From NCBI GenBank assembly GCA_035041965.1, contig JAPYMA010000456.1:62001-126000 (forward strand): a DNA stretch of 64,000 nucleotides, written 5' to 3'. The translations under genes and the position numbers were made by a program. Under the pieces are notes generated by a model, which was given only the letters and a program-made list of their open reading frames with translations, was not told the DNA's origin and searched no databases. Positions 49,798 through 61,292 of the stretch are shown one piece after another (positions within the stretch are counted from its first letter, which is position 1; each line of letters starts with the position of its first letter). The stretch comes from Anisakis pegreffii (lineage: Eukaryota > Nematoda > Chromadorea > Rhabditida > Anisakidae).

Positions 49798-50975
49798 ATG
49801 CAATGGTTCCAGTCTATCGTTTTGGAACAGCAACGAATATTGCCAGATAAAATTGACCGCATCACTTCTTTCACTTACTCCACACTGATCTATTTGACGT
49901 TTCTAAACGATTTCTTACGATTGCATGGATTAAGAGGTAATGCTTTCATCCCGGGCATTGCACTTAGTACATATGCCCTGCAAATGAGTTGCTGAAACTG
50001 AACGTGTTATGCGCAGTCTCGAGCTGTTCAAACGAATGAAAAACTAAATAAAGTTGATGGAATAGATGCACTACTTGAATCAAATGTGCTACTTCACGAA
50101 AATATCACAGCTGACCACGGCTAGAATACGCAAACTTCAATGAAAAAAAACTAAGGGCGAAGTAAATCGCATTAGCTTAGTGAGAGTGCGATTGTGCGTG
50201 TATGTATGCTGGCATAAATGGAAGTGCGTTGTCAAGTTGAAAGAAACCATTTTGACGCTAATTGAATTTTTGTTCGCGTTTTATCGGTAACCACAAGAAA
50301 AATACTTCGAACGTGACATGTTAGAAAACGAATTCAGTTCGAGCCACATTGCTTGAAGTGAAATTTGTTCCGAGAAATGATTTAAATATGAAAAATCAAT
50401 TTTAATTCCGAGAAACTCACCAAGTGATAAATATAGATCAGTGCTTAAATGTGCAGAACAAAATTTCTCACGCGATGGTACTTACTTTGCCCAGAGCTTA
50501 CCTCGAGGGAGTACCTTACTTTGCACAGCGCTAACCTCGAGCAAGTGCCCCACTTCAGAAGGGGTCAGAAGAGGCACAGGTTTGAGTCCTTATGGTCAAT
50601 GATCTCATCTGAACGATGTGATCAAAAAAATCCGCGCGCTAGCAATAAGTGGTGAAGATATTCAGCAACTAACTATTTTTGTACTCGGCTGAAATCAATG
50701 ACCATTGAGCGATTTTGTACTTGTTCGCGGTCATTGATAACGGCAGTCATCAATGATAAGAATTTTTTGGAGGACCGTTGGGAAGGTCCAAGAGAAAGTG
50801 GCGCCTTTCATGGCTCTATTGCCAAGCACTTCAGTCGACTGCAAAACTTCGTCCCAGTTTTTCAGTCGAAGATCCCGAAAATGCAGTCGGCTCGATAAAA
50901 GTCGACGACGGGGAATCGGGGACCCTCTCCCCGACTCCCACTCCCATAACACACCAGTTTCATGAGCACTTTTGA
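49798..50975 (+). CDS. candidate small two-exon gene, 82 residues
   Basis: Exon 1, 49798-49936, starts at an ATG directly after an in-frame stop and ends AGAG before GTAATG in phase 1. Exon 2, 50866-50975, follows CCCAGTTTTTCAG, starts with two bases that complete the codon, and ends in TGA. The product would begin MQWFQSIVLEQQRILPDKID and end in an acidic, Pro/Thr-rich tail (VEDPENAVGSIKVDDGESG). A second phase-1 acceptor at 51088-51089 could supply a different last exon (51090-51299). No domain is recognised. Support is phase agreement and composition only. Confidence 0.35.
50478..50544. repeat. tandem duplication of a 33-34 bp unit
   Basis: Two adjacent copies, 50478-50510 and 50511-50544, of GTAC(C)TTACTTTGCxCAGxGCTxACCTCGAG. 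They fall inside the intron of the candidate gene. Confidence 0.7.
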
Positions 50976-51089
50976 TTTCAGATACAATATGAACTGTTAA
51001 GCGATCCTTGGAATGCAGTTGTTATTTTCGTCTTCATGCTTCAGCCGCTCATAACAGCTGATAACGGTGTTTTTTTTTTGACTGACAGC

Positions 51090-51299
51090 AGATGAAATGG
51101 TTCGCATGATGAATGCTATTAGAAAAGGCATTGAACAAAGCAATGGCATACTGCATGGAATTTATCAATTATATATTAAAGTCAAAGACACATCTCTAGC
51201 AAATGGCTATTTCAGGTACAACTATAACAAAAATTCAAGAACTGAATTTGAAATATATCATGTTCTTAGGCGAAGTGATGGTAGTGCTCTAAATTGAGT
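51090..51299 (+). CDS. candidate terminal exon, unknown protein
   Basis: After a T-run and CTGACAGCAG the frame reads EMVRMMNAIRKGIEQ, then NGILHGIYQLYIKVKDTSLA, and closes at TGA with even, protein-like composition. It starts with two bases, so it suits a phase-1 upstream exon such as 49798-49936. It could instead be an independent short frame from the ATG at 51097. No function can be assigned. Confidence 0.3.
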
Positions 51300-54200
51300 A
51301 TCATCTTACCAACTAATTGAATGCATTGTGGAAGTCACAAAGAACTATAACATCATTATACTCAGTGAAGTGTTTCACTTTTTCCTTACGAAATTTCAGT
51401 TCTACTTAATTCGCTCAAATTTTACGAAATTAGAAAGGTTTCGTTGTTGTGCTGCTTGATAATTCATTTGGGAGTGGTGTATGTTGGTAGATGTTAACAG
51501 AAAGCAGAATAAAAGAAAATGGAATGATGAGAAATGAGTGTGTAATTATTAGTTTCCACAAACACGTTGCTTTTGTTCTTTGCTGGAGATTATACATAAC
51601 TGTGATAAACTAAAATGAAGTATCAACAAACATTCCGACTAAAAATAACCTTATTTACATCGAGAATGTAACTTCGACAAGCATCATTATCACATCGTTG
51701 ATAAAAGCTTAGAGATGATTGTTGAACTCATCGTTTGTTTACTGCCTACTTGATTGTTCACTTGGAATGATCACTGAGTGATCGATCGCTTTGATCTTAT
51801 TGACTTTTATCAATTGATTTTCAATTTCTGAATCATTTCCGTTTTTTAGAATTCAAATGACGACTTCCAATGAGTTGATAGAGCATTATTGCCCAACCGG
51901 TTCACGCACAATCAATTACTTGTTTTCATGAGCGTTTCTGACAACTGTTGCTGTTGCTTTCCAATATTTCAAGAATACTGCTGATTAGATTATTTAGTTT
52001 AGTTATTACTGAGATTATTTAGTTGTTACTGAGATTGTTTGGTGGTTCAATGAAAGTTCGCTCATAGATTCAGTGTGTTCCTTCGAAACTGCTTGTTTTT
52101 ATTTTGATTGAATGCTATCGTCGAAATGTTATCAGCACTGCCACTATGGTGTTTGATGATCCCATTTTCAAAACACCCCAACGTCCGAAAATGAAATTTA
52201 CAGATATCTTAAAGTGATCTGGTAATCAAACGCCTGAAAGACACCTAAGACCTTTAATTGATGATCTCAGTTGATCTCTATGCCTGATTTTGAATTTGAT
52301 ACCAAAATCTGACTTTTCGAGTGCTTACTTTGGAGACTGGTCGACTTTTTGTGAGTAATATGATGCCTGATTGGATAGGTTTGTTCACTTTTCACAGTCC
52401 ACTCACTTCTCTGCCCTACTCGAAATGAATTCATCAAACTGACAAACGTTATTCTTACCGTAACAAATGAATGATCCATATTTTTTTTAGTTGTTTGTGT
52501 ATATGTTCAGTGAGGTTCAAAGTGTTACTACGATCATTTTTTGTGCTTATTTTCTTCTCATTTGATGAATTACATTAAAAACGCTGGAGGTAATCCGGTA
52601 AATAAAGCTCTAGGTGAGTGCGTTATAAATAGCTGCGGGAATAATTCTACAGCAGTCTATTAACGTTTAATGCAATGTGCGCTCAAATTCAGTTATTTCT
52701 ATTCATCATCATCGAATTTACCCATCTCTCTACATTATTTCAGTTTTCTGGTGCATATTTTGATTGAGAAAATTTTGAAAATGAAGACATATCTGATCGA
52801 ATAAGCAATGAAATTTTTTATTTCTCGCTTTTTTCCAAAGACCGAAACCTGTGAAGCAACACCAGCTTCTTGCGTGAGAAGGTGCCGTGTTTATGAAATG
52901 CGCCCAATCATTTCAATACAGTTATGAAATGAACGTTAGTGAAATGAGACAACTGCAAGATCATAAATAACTGTGGAATTCACTAAATTTACGAGTAATG
53001 GATAGCGGGGACTGCTGTAACCTACGTAATATAGAAATATTTTTTTCACTTGAAATTTCCAACGTATTCATATTAAAGCATTCAACGAGCTTATCAATAG
53101 CTGTTTGAAACGGATGGATGGTTGTCGTCTGAAAGTATTTCAATATCATTGACGAACAGGTAACAATAATAGTCATTTCGGAGAAAATCAAGGGGATTAT
53201 TAGAAAAATAAGCTTCATTTACGAGTATCTATAGCAAAGGATGAGTGTAGTGCATAGCAAATAAGGTTTGCGACAAGCAGACTCACAGTAAGATCGGTGC
53301 ATAGTGGAACTTTAATTTGATCAATTCATGTGACATTTGATGAACGAGATGAGACGTATTGCGTTAATTTGATGACAGCATTGATTGATGAGTCGAATTA
53401 TATCCTCTATGATAGTTCTAATATGATTACAAAAAAAAAAGAACTGAAAATGAAGCACTTCATGCGAATCGCCTCATTCATCTGTATCTGTATTCAGTAT
53501 CGAATTTCTTTCACCCACCTATAAAGCTTCTCTCAGTTCCACTATCCTATCACTAAGCAACTAGAATTCCTTCCATCCATATTAATTTCGAATAATGCCA
53601 CTCTTGGAATTAGAATGCAGCAGAATTTTCATTGCTTCTCATCATTGACTTCTCCTGTTTGATAAAACTCAGGGAAATAATCCTGCAGCCAATTGAATAA
53701 ATTGCATGTTTTTGTGTAGCTGGTGTGCGATTAAGTCGCTAATGAATGCAAAAAAAAGTACTTAGTTTCTGCATGTTTCCAGCTGAATAGTGATTACTTG
53801 TAAGGAACAATAAAGCGCCTATAAATTCACTTCGCAATCTGCTAGACATGCGATGCTGCTTGTGTTTGTTTGAGGTTGAGCCCTTAATGAGGCGTTGAAC
53901 CTCGTGTATAGTCAAGTTTTTATTCTAAGATCAAATTTGCGTGATCAAGCATACTTTCGTGCATTTTTGTGTTTACTACAAATAAATACCCATCATAAGC
54001 AAATGTAAACAATTCTACGAAATTAACACGAATCATATAGTAGTAGCTAAGCAATCCTACAATCCTAAGTTGAGTAGAGCGTATCGTTGATCACCAGAAA
54101 TGTTATCGTTTTGTTATTATCGAACGAGCTAGCAGCTAATCTTTTGCTATGCTACCCCCAAAATCAACAAACATTGTTCAGTTTGTCGAGAGTCTTAAGG

Positions 54201-56157
54201 TGGCTGCGGCTTTGTTTGTTGAGTGTTCACAGCAAAAACTGTTTATCATTGATCTATCATGGAATGGACCGACCGACCGCTATTTTGAAAAACGCCTCTG
54301 TTTTGAAAACGCTTGAATACGCTTCTGTTTTCGCTTGTTATCTTAGAAAATCGATTGCCGTTGTTAGGCATTCAGGCTTACTTAGTTTACTGATAAAACA
54401 GCATTACCTAGCATGTTATATCTTATCATTATTTGTACACATCATATCAGACAGCAAACAGTCTCGGTCACTGAACAGTGAGCTTAGTTGGTCAATAGAT
54501 TGAGAACTTGATGATGTTTGAGTGTACTCATTAATCCTGTTTATAGTAGTAGTCTTTATACCTGGTCGTGTGTGATCATTGACCCAAAAATCAAACGATC
54601 CTCGCGATCAGCTCTGACCAGTTCGGCCTGCCGAAAGCAATAACGTTCACGTCCTTATCACATGCTTGCTGCAGTAATAATTTTTTATGGGATTTATTGG
54701 ACGCTCTTATTTACTGATTGACGGTTGATTTCATCAAATGCCACAAAGAAATAATCACCAATAATCTGCTCATTTCCATTCAATTGCTACCAATTATCAT
54801 TTTCTGTTGTTTCAGTCACAAAATGTTGCGACGAAAACGAATTTTCGACAAAAAAAACTTAGTTAATAAAAACTTCATTAGTCACCAATTTGTTTTATTT
54901 GTCATTTCAATTGCACTTTCATTCTATTGTGCACCGCAATGTCGTCGCCGCATTTACATTCACGCTTTCATTTACGTTTCGTTTCAAAAGTGTGTGAATG
55001 TGAATAACAAATTGTACGGCTTCATTGCGTTCATAAACTCAAAACAAGTCAACTTTCCAAATGTATCATATTACGTCAATATGCCGTACCAACATGGAGC
55101 CAGTAGAACAATTATTTTCTGAAAAACATTCGGCGGTACTACCCCATCCAATAAAATCATCTGACCAAGTAAACAATTTTTCTAAAAAAAATAAAATTTT
55201 GTTTCCTGCTGATAACGAGAATTGACTTGACGTGGCGTAATCGTTTGATTTTTGATATGGACAAAAAAATGTTCAAATTCATTCCGTCGTACTGGTGACA
55301 TCTATCGATAAACAAACATCCGAAATTGTTCCCTTGAGACTCATTTCAATTGTGTTTCAGTACCGTGTCATTGCATTTTCAACGATTATTACATACTAAT
55401 TGAAGTTACTGATGATTTGTCAAATTGATGCATCGGCAGCAGTAAACAGAATGGGTAATTGCTGATTGCATCGCAATAATTGACTGTAACTGAGCGATTG
55501 TTCAGAGGAAGCGATTGAGAGAATAAAATGAGGCGGCTTGCGTAATAGTTGAGGAACATTAGACAATGATTTATCGTTGGCTTCTGAAGCTTTAGGATTG
55601 TGTGGATAAGCAGTGTGTTCGTTGACGTGGTAACGTGCCTTGAACTATTAACTGACTGAACTGCGCATAGATCATATAATCGTGTTCGTATTGTTCATTC
55701 GTATGTTATGACTGGATTCCGTTCGCATGTCAGTCATGATTTGGTAACGGCGATACTGCTGGGACGGTTCTGTCGTGTTGCCGTTATGACTTTACGCGTT
55801 CTTGTAGCTGTTATGCTATTTGATTACAAGAGAATGATGAGAGACCGTTGATTTTTATCATTTTCAATATTTTGATTTCGTTGGGTGAAATATTTTTTTC
55901 TGATTGTGAGCAAGGAAATAAGCAGTAAAAATGTGCAATTTGAGAAAGAAATATTTTTTCTGACTATAAGTTTCAAGTGGATCTGGAATTAGGTAAGTAA
56001 AACTGAAAGTGCATCATCCGAAAGGGTGATTGATATACGATTAGTTGAGGAGATGAAGTGTGCGCGGTCGACGAAAACCAGCTGTGGGCGATATGCGCCA
56101 TTAAAGAGTTTGATGAGTTGATGCGATGATATTATTAGTTTAATTTTTTTTTTGTTG
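51300..56157. other. stretch with only weak coding candidates
   Basis: I see no gene with matched splice sites except the short secreted-type frame at 52961-53218 (listed separately). Frames at 53330-53524 (begins with a GTG codon, DERDETYCVNLMTALIDESN), 54087-54503 and 54718-55122 are long for this DNA but lack context. A hydrophobic protein-like piece lies at about 55735-55850. Some may be exons of a plus-strand gene ending at 56241. Confidence 0.4.
52961..53218 (-). CDS. putative small secreted protein, 85 codons
   Basis: The frame begins MKLIFLIIPLIFSEMTIIVT, a good signal-peptide-like start, then CSSMILKYFQ and a short mixed region. It ends at TAA (52961), or could leave through an AG-GTTACA donor at 53027 (phase 2). 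No acceptor was identified downstream. Family unknown. Confidence 0.3.
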   Translation of the reverse strand: MKLIFLIIPLIFSEMTIIVTCSSMILKYFQTTTIHPFQTAIDKLVECFNMNTLEISSEKNISILRRLQQSPLSITRKFSEFHSYL

Positions 56158-56241
56158 CAGAACTCATTGTTCGGATCATCCATCCGTTCATTCTATCAGC
56201 GCCGCCGAAGAAGCATTGATGCTAATGTGAAGTTTTCTCAG
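56158..56241 (+). CDS. terminal exon of an unidentified plus-strand gene
   Basis: A long T-run ending TTGCAG, one of the strongest acceptors in the window, is followed by an open frame NSLFGSSIRSFYQRRRRSID, then ANVKFSQE and TGA. The arginine run and composition look real. Upstream exons were not found with confidence. Its stop lies about 260 bases before the ATG of the next plus-strand gene, which is a spacing typical of nematode operons. Confidence 0.45.
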
Positions 56242-56499
56242 GAGTGAAACTGTCCTGTGGCTTTATATTTACCTTTATCGCTGTTACTCGATAAAAAAGT
56301 TCAATCCAAATTAATGCGCCCTTCTCTGGCGCTTCATTGTTCCTATAACGTCTGATCGATAACATCTGCTGTTCGAAACTTTTGTTTATCACATCAACAA
56401 AAGCAAATTGATTCGTTGGTTTTGTAATTGACATAAGCGATCGCATATTCTTCTCAGTCAACCACGACGATCCATCATCGCGTTCTATTCAAAAGAATT

Positions 56500-57084
56500 A
56501 TGCCAAAACAAGAGTTCGAGTTCATCGATTATACTGGACCGTTGGTTGTTGCGTGCTTATTTGCAATCATTGTATTTCTGATTTCATTCTTCATCATCAA
56601 CTTCTATTGTATTACGAAGATGGACGACTTGACCGTTTTCGAAAAGGTTTAGTTCATTTTTGAGTGTTTTTGTTAAACTCTCGTAATTCTTGATAAATTT
56701 CGAACCGTACTTACTACTGAATCAGTGCAATTTAATGAATGAGTTTTCTTAATGAATACTTATGGTATTGCGATGAAATTAAATTGAAGGTTACTTCACT
56801 TGATTGATCGAGAGTGTACGAATCTACTGAATATTGTGAATATAACTTTAATGAAATGGCCTGCTAGTAGAGCATAAGATACTTAGATCTGAATACATCG
56901 CTACTCTGAATTAGGAATTGAGCTTGGTTGCTAGCAAAGAATACATCGCTAAAAAAAATTGAGTTATTTTCAGTTTGGTGCACGAGACGGAATTCGATTA
57001 GGTCCTCATACGATGCAGCAAATCAAACGTGGTGGTTTTGCATCAACCTATGCTGCAGAAGAGAAAAACGGCTTAATGATATAA
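56500..57084 (+). CDS. single-pass membrane microprotein, 85 residues, two exons
   Basis: Exons 56500-56646 and 56974-57084 join in phase 0 (AAG before GTTTAG; TTATTTTCAG before TTT) and end in TAA. The short N-terminus (MPKQEFEFIDYTGP) is followed by one clear transmembrane helix (residues 15-37, VVACLFAIIVFLISFFIINF). A cytosolic-type tail with charged and Gly-rich parts (DGIRLGPHTMQQIKRGGFAS) follows. The orientation is probably N-terminus outside or lumenal (inference from the lysine after the helix). A CTTCTCAG about 43 bases before the ATG could be a trans-splice site. The family is not recognised. Confidence 0.65.
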
Positions 57085-58718
57085 ACTTGTGATATATTAG
57101 CTGGAATAATTTAAAAGTTTTGTTTATACCATACCTATAGCTTTGTATTATTGCTGTCATAGCGAAAATTGGATGTTTGCATGTGAGCAAGTTGGAAACG
57201 ATTCGTAATGAATCGAAAACTCAATACTCAAAACTCAAGTGTTCAACTGATGCGTTAATGAGGTTTGCTATTTGTACGTCTTCCACATATTCCCATATGT
57301 TTCGGAAAACGATCCTAGCGGATTAGAACCTCTCTATTCCCACCACAAAACATCCTGGACTGATGATGCAACTGCACTGAAAGACAACGAGTTTATTATC
57401 CAATATCGGTCCCTCTTTGTTGAAGCACTCACTGTGTACGCGTATTTTGAAGTTGTATATGTATATAACGTTGAGTTCAATGATGTTCAATAAATGCATT
57501 CAACTCATTTATATTGGTTCATCACCTCAACTTACAATTAACAACGTATCAGTCATAAATTGATATCGCAATGCCAACTGATTATTCAAGATAGGGCCAA
57601 ACAATTTCAGTGTCGACAGAAAAATGATTTTGAATTTCAAAAATGCACTGCACAATAGTGATGGTAATCGACTGAAGTCCGGTCGGTAAATTCGGACGAT
57701 TTCGATCAGAATTCCGAGATTAGTATCTGATAAAAGAATTTCGGAATCCGGTCGGAATACCGAGTAGCGGAACCATCTGATACTCCAAATGATCAGTTGA
57801 GGAACTGAAGAAATTCCACCACGAATATTTTTACCTAGATTGTTAAAATGTTACCCTGCTGTTCCTAATAATGCTAGCTAGACATCACCGATTTTGATCA
57901 GTATCTCGCACTGAACTGAAATTTTATTGGAACGTGCAAATGCAAAGGACACCGAAAACTTCAAGTAAAATATTCATCTTTGCAGCGCTATCAAAAAAAA
58001 TGATCATAAACTCAAATCATTTAAATACTGTGGAAAAGAAGAAAAAATCGCTTGGCACTGTAGCAAATGATACGCACGAAAAAAAGTGAATTCAATTCAT
58101 AATCTTCAAAATAAAAGTGTTTTTATTGTTGTTGCCACATGGACTCGAATCTGTCACATTAGTGAATTGCTTCAAAACATTATCCATAAACATTCTTTAA
58201 CAAATATTTTCAACAAATGTTTACAACTCCACAACATTATACACACCTATTTCTTGGATGTAATCTGACTGATCTGTGTGTGTATGTTCGTCAAAAATGA
58301 CGACGTCTACATTTGCACTGTTCATGATGAGTTTACATTCAGTTGCTCAGTTTCCAGATTTCAAGTTATCACTAGGAAGTGATTGTAAAATTACAACTAC
58401 GACATTCTTGCCTCAGTTGTAAATTATATTTCCAGTTGTAAATTTCGCGTGTTGTGCTCACCGAAACCACTCCGAAAGCGAAACACTGACAATACACAAT
58501 GTTGAGAAACGTCGAAAATCATCAATATTATGAGATCAAAATAACACATTTTATATTATAGCATAACGTTGATATGATAACAAATAACTTTTAAGTTATG
58601 ACGATACAGAACAATTTCAAACGAACATATTCCACTAAAACATGCACGATCCTGAAATGGAACAGTCACATCGTAGTCATCATTTGACACTGTTCAGTCA
58701 ACCTTAAACGATTTTCGT
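57085..58718. other. intergenic, with one open frame and a repeat
   Basis: This lies between the converging membrane microprotein and the 332-residue gene. A frame at 57272-57493 (VFHIFPYVSENDPSGLEPLY, then SHHKTSWTDDATALKDNEF) looks protein-like but has no acceptor upstream and starts with TTG. The GGTCGGAATCC-type repeat occupies 57655-57790. The rest shows nothing I can name. Confidence 0.4.
57655..57790. repeat. GGTCGGAATCC-type dispersed repeat, copy 2
   Basis: It shares GGTCGG, TTCGGAATCCGGTCGGAAT-like words and a GTGATGGT / ACCATC pair of loosely inverted ends with the cluster at 36665-36905. Confidence 0.45.
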
Positions 58719-60652
58719 TCACTGTTTCGAGGTACCCTGACGATAGCTTTTGAAGCTTGAATTGAACTTTTGAATGAACGTCTCACTCATGCCAATACAT
58801 CTGATTTCATGTGGTCGATTCACCGGGTTGCCTTTCCTAAAACGGTATTTGTTGAGATAGGTGATGGTAGCGCTGCTCAGATGGGCTACAACGACGTTCC
58901 GGCGCCAGGAAATAAAAGCAGATGGAGTCTGAGGAAGTGAACTAGACTTGCTAAGCGTCAATCTAAATAACGTGGAATGGTCGAAGCAAACCTAACAGAT
59001 TGACTACGTTCACAACTCGTATACCTTTAACGAGTGCACCTTTAGAGGTAGGTGAGCTTGCATTCAGATGATCAGGTATCATAATCAATTGCGTATCGTT
59101 CAGATGATATCCTATCACAACAGCATTAGAATTGATCCAATCAAAAGTATTATCGTATCAATCTGATATCATAGAAAAGTTTAGAAACAAATAGTCAGAA
59201 CTCATCGTCAGTGTTAAGGAACCGTTGAATTGGAGGAAGCGAAATGAAAAGAGTTGGTTGCTACCTGGAAGCATGCTCGTCACTAAGGTCAGTTGATCTG
59301 CCACTGCTACGCCTCGACTTCGTTTCCGAATCGAGCGTTGAATCAACGTCAAACGAATCCGGTCGATTGTTCAGGTTCCCTTCAGCGTAAGGAAAAACCT
59401 GCATTATGATATCCGCGCAATAACACAAATTTCCCGGGGAAATAATATCGTTGGAATGCTTCATTTGACAATGCTTCAAATTTTTTCCGTTCTCTAAGCG
59501 TTATTTGAGTTGGCGAAGGAGTTTCAAACAGAAGCTTCCGTTACAGTGCCAGAACATCAGCGAGGTAGCAATGCTTAAGATTTATGCTATTATTGCAATA
59601 TGAAACTCACACTTAGAGTTGAACTAGCCCTGTTCAACGATAACCTCAACTGGGTGTTTTTCCACATCGATGAACCGGTAGGCGTCCACTGTTCATCAGG
59701 ACCGATCGGTGGCACAGGTGCAGGTGATTGCCCCTCGTCAGCGTCGTTCTCGTGATCCGAGTCGAGCACTGACGTGCATCCAGGTGCTGTATGAATGACC
59801 GATGTCCGCACAACACCTTCACCAGACAGATCCATCATATCCTTGTAATAGGTCGCTTCCATACTGTATTGAATGGCCTGCAAGTCGATTTTGAACGTTC
59901 AAGTACGTCTACAAAACGTGACTGATCTGCTTATGATCCATTTAGAAATACACTGAAAAGTGTTCAGAGACAAGTGATATTTGTAAGAAGTAAATTTAGG
60001 AATAAGAGGAATCAATCGAGGAAGCCTAAACAAGAAACGGGTTAACAAATTTCAAGCAATGCACTTCTAGTGTTTTCGCAATAGCCTTTCAGTAGTAGAG
60101 CTGACAATCTGTTCGGAATGCCAGTTCACACTGGAGATTTATTTTATTAATCGCTTGAAATCGACTACGGAATTTCAAGCGAGACAGCCTCATCCGATTG
60201 AAATAACGTTAATAGATCGACAGATCAAACGCCTTCAATGGATTTCGAATGAACTGTAAACAATCTAAACAATTCAGGTAAACAATCTAAAAGAGCACCT
60301 GAATCAAATACGGTATTCCACGAATACTCCTCATCACCACTTCTGTGTTATCGCGGTTCAACATTTCGACTTTTGGTCCTTTCGCGTAACGTACTGAGCC
60401 AAACGACCTACGTCGCATTTTACTCATCATACACTTTGGCCAAGTCATCAATGCTTGAGGTCGCAGTGCCCAAATCACTGCGGATACGCACAATCCAAAG
60501 AGTCCACTGCCGAGAAGAGCGACATTCAGTTGCGGATAACCGATATCGATGACCGTTATTGCAATACCACTGATAAATGTGAGCAAACTGCACAACGAAA
60601 CAATCAGTGGGATTAACATCGCTCTTGTTTTATTGTCTGCCCAGCAACGCAT
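58719..60652 (-). CDS. two-span membrane protein with Ser-rich tail, 332 residues, four exons
   Basis: Exons 60652-60299, 59877-59611, 59398-59265 and 58962-58719 join in phase (0,0,2) and end in TGA. Two hydrophobic segments lie at about 12-35 (AMLIPLIVSLCSLLTFISGI) and 43-63 (NVALLGSGLFGLCVSAVIWA). A basic cytosolic stretch (KCMMSKMRRRSFGSVRY), an acidic Pro-rich region (DSDHENDADEGQSPAPVPPI) and a Ser/Arg-rich region (SETKSRRSSGRSTDLSDEH) follow. An in-frame TAA lies 15 bases upstream of the ATG, which supports the start. CTCTTTCAG lies about 35 bases before the ATG and could be a trans-splice site. Two short-spaced helices with a long phospho-type tail suggest a nematode-specific surface or ER protein. 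I know no family match. Confidence 0.72.
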
Positions 60653-60893
60653 ATCAACTCTTTAGAAGGTCGTAATGACATCTGAAAGAGCGCATGAAAA
60701 AATCACTTTCTGTTCATTCAAGCAATTCATTCAGTTCATCGTGTTGGCAACGAATGCAACAGGAAATGAATACATCGAGATGTCAATAAGTTCACATTAT
60801 CAATATCAATTCAAGTAGAAAATCTTCTAGTTCTGAGCGGATGAACAGTTAATCTCATTCCATTAGCATTTCAAAGTGCAATTCTTTCTTTAG

Positions 60894-60992
60894 AATAAAA
60901 TCAAACGATGTATTGACGAGGAGTGCGAAGCATCCGGAAACGGATTTATTGACGTGCACCTAGAGAACAACCCCAACGGAATCGCATTGTAA
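60894..60992 (+). CDS. possible terminal exon, plus strand
   Basis: After TTCTTTCTTTAG, a good acceptor, the frame NKIKRCIDEECEASGNGFID, then VHLENNPNGIAL, closes at TAA. The composition is convincingly protein-like. No partner exon was found; the upstream DNA is occupied by the minus-strand 332-residue gene. On the minus strand the same DNA also has an open frame containing CIGGDYNAIP, which faintly recalls an endonuclease motif of non-LTR elements, so a retroelement remnant is an alternative. Confidence 0.35.
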   Translation, partial: NKIKRCIDEECEASGNGFIDVHLENNPNGIAL

Positions 60993-61200
60993 TCACCACC
61001 AATGCAAAAGAAGTTCATTAGCCTGGTCAATCCAGATGATTCAGGAAGTACAAACATACAGACAGACGACTCTCATCTCGAGTACAGTTTATCGAAAACT
61101 GAATTTGAACATCTGACATTTAGCAAATCATATTATTCGTCAATTTCCTTTTTGTGTTTACGAACATATGCTTCGTTCATTAGGACAGTTCCTGGATTAC

Positions 61201-61269
61201 CTGGATTGGCCAGGCTGTCATCAAACGTTTGTAATGTTCCTGGCCACAATGCTCGCGTTTCCGTTCGCA
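61201..61269 (-). repeat. exon-like duplicated segment, minus-strand copy
   Basis: 69 bases with a TTGTTCAACAG acceptor and a CAG-GTAATC donor, open in phase 0 (CERKREHCGQEHYKRLMTAW). It matches 45791-45856 in inverted orientation, 62 of 66 aligned bases identical. It could be a real exon of an unidentified minus-strand gene, with the other copy a decayed duplicate. Confidence 0.6.
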
Positions 61270-61292
61270 CTGTTGAACAACAATTCCATTAG

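Noticed and set aside
54087..54503. 138-codon plus-strand open frame
   Set aside because: Leu/Ser-rich with no splice context or domain. In DNA this AT-rich, a few frames of this length are expected by chance over 64 kb.
61002..61292. 96-codon plus-strand frame
   Set aside because: It overlaps the minus-strand exon-like duplicate, whose splice sites and 3-base gap argue that the other strand is the meaningful one.
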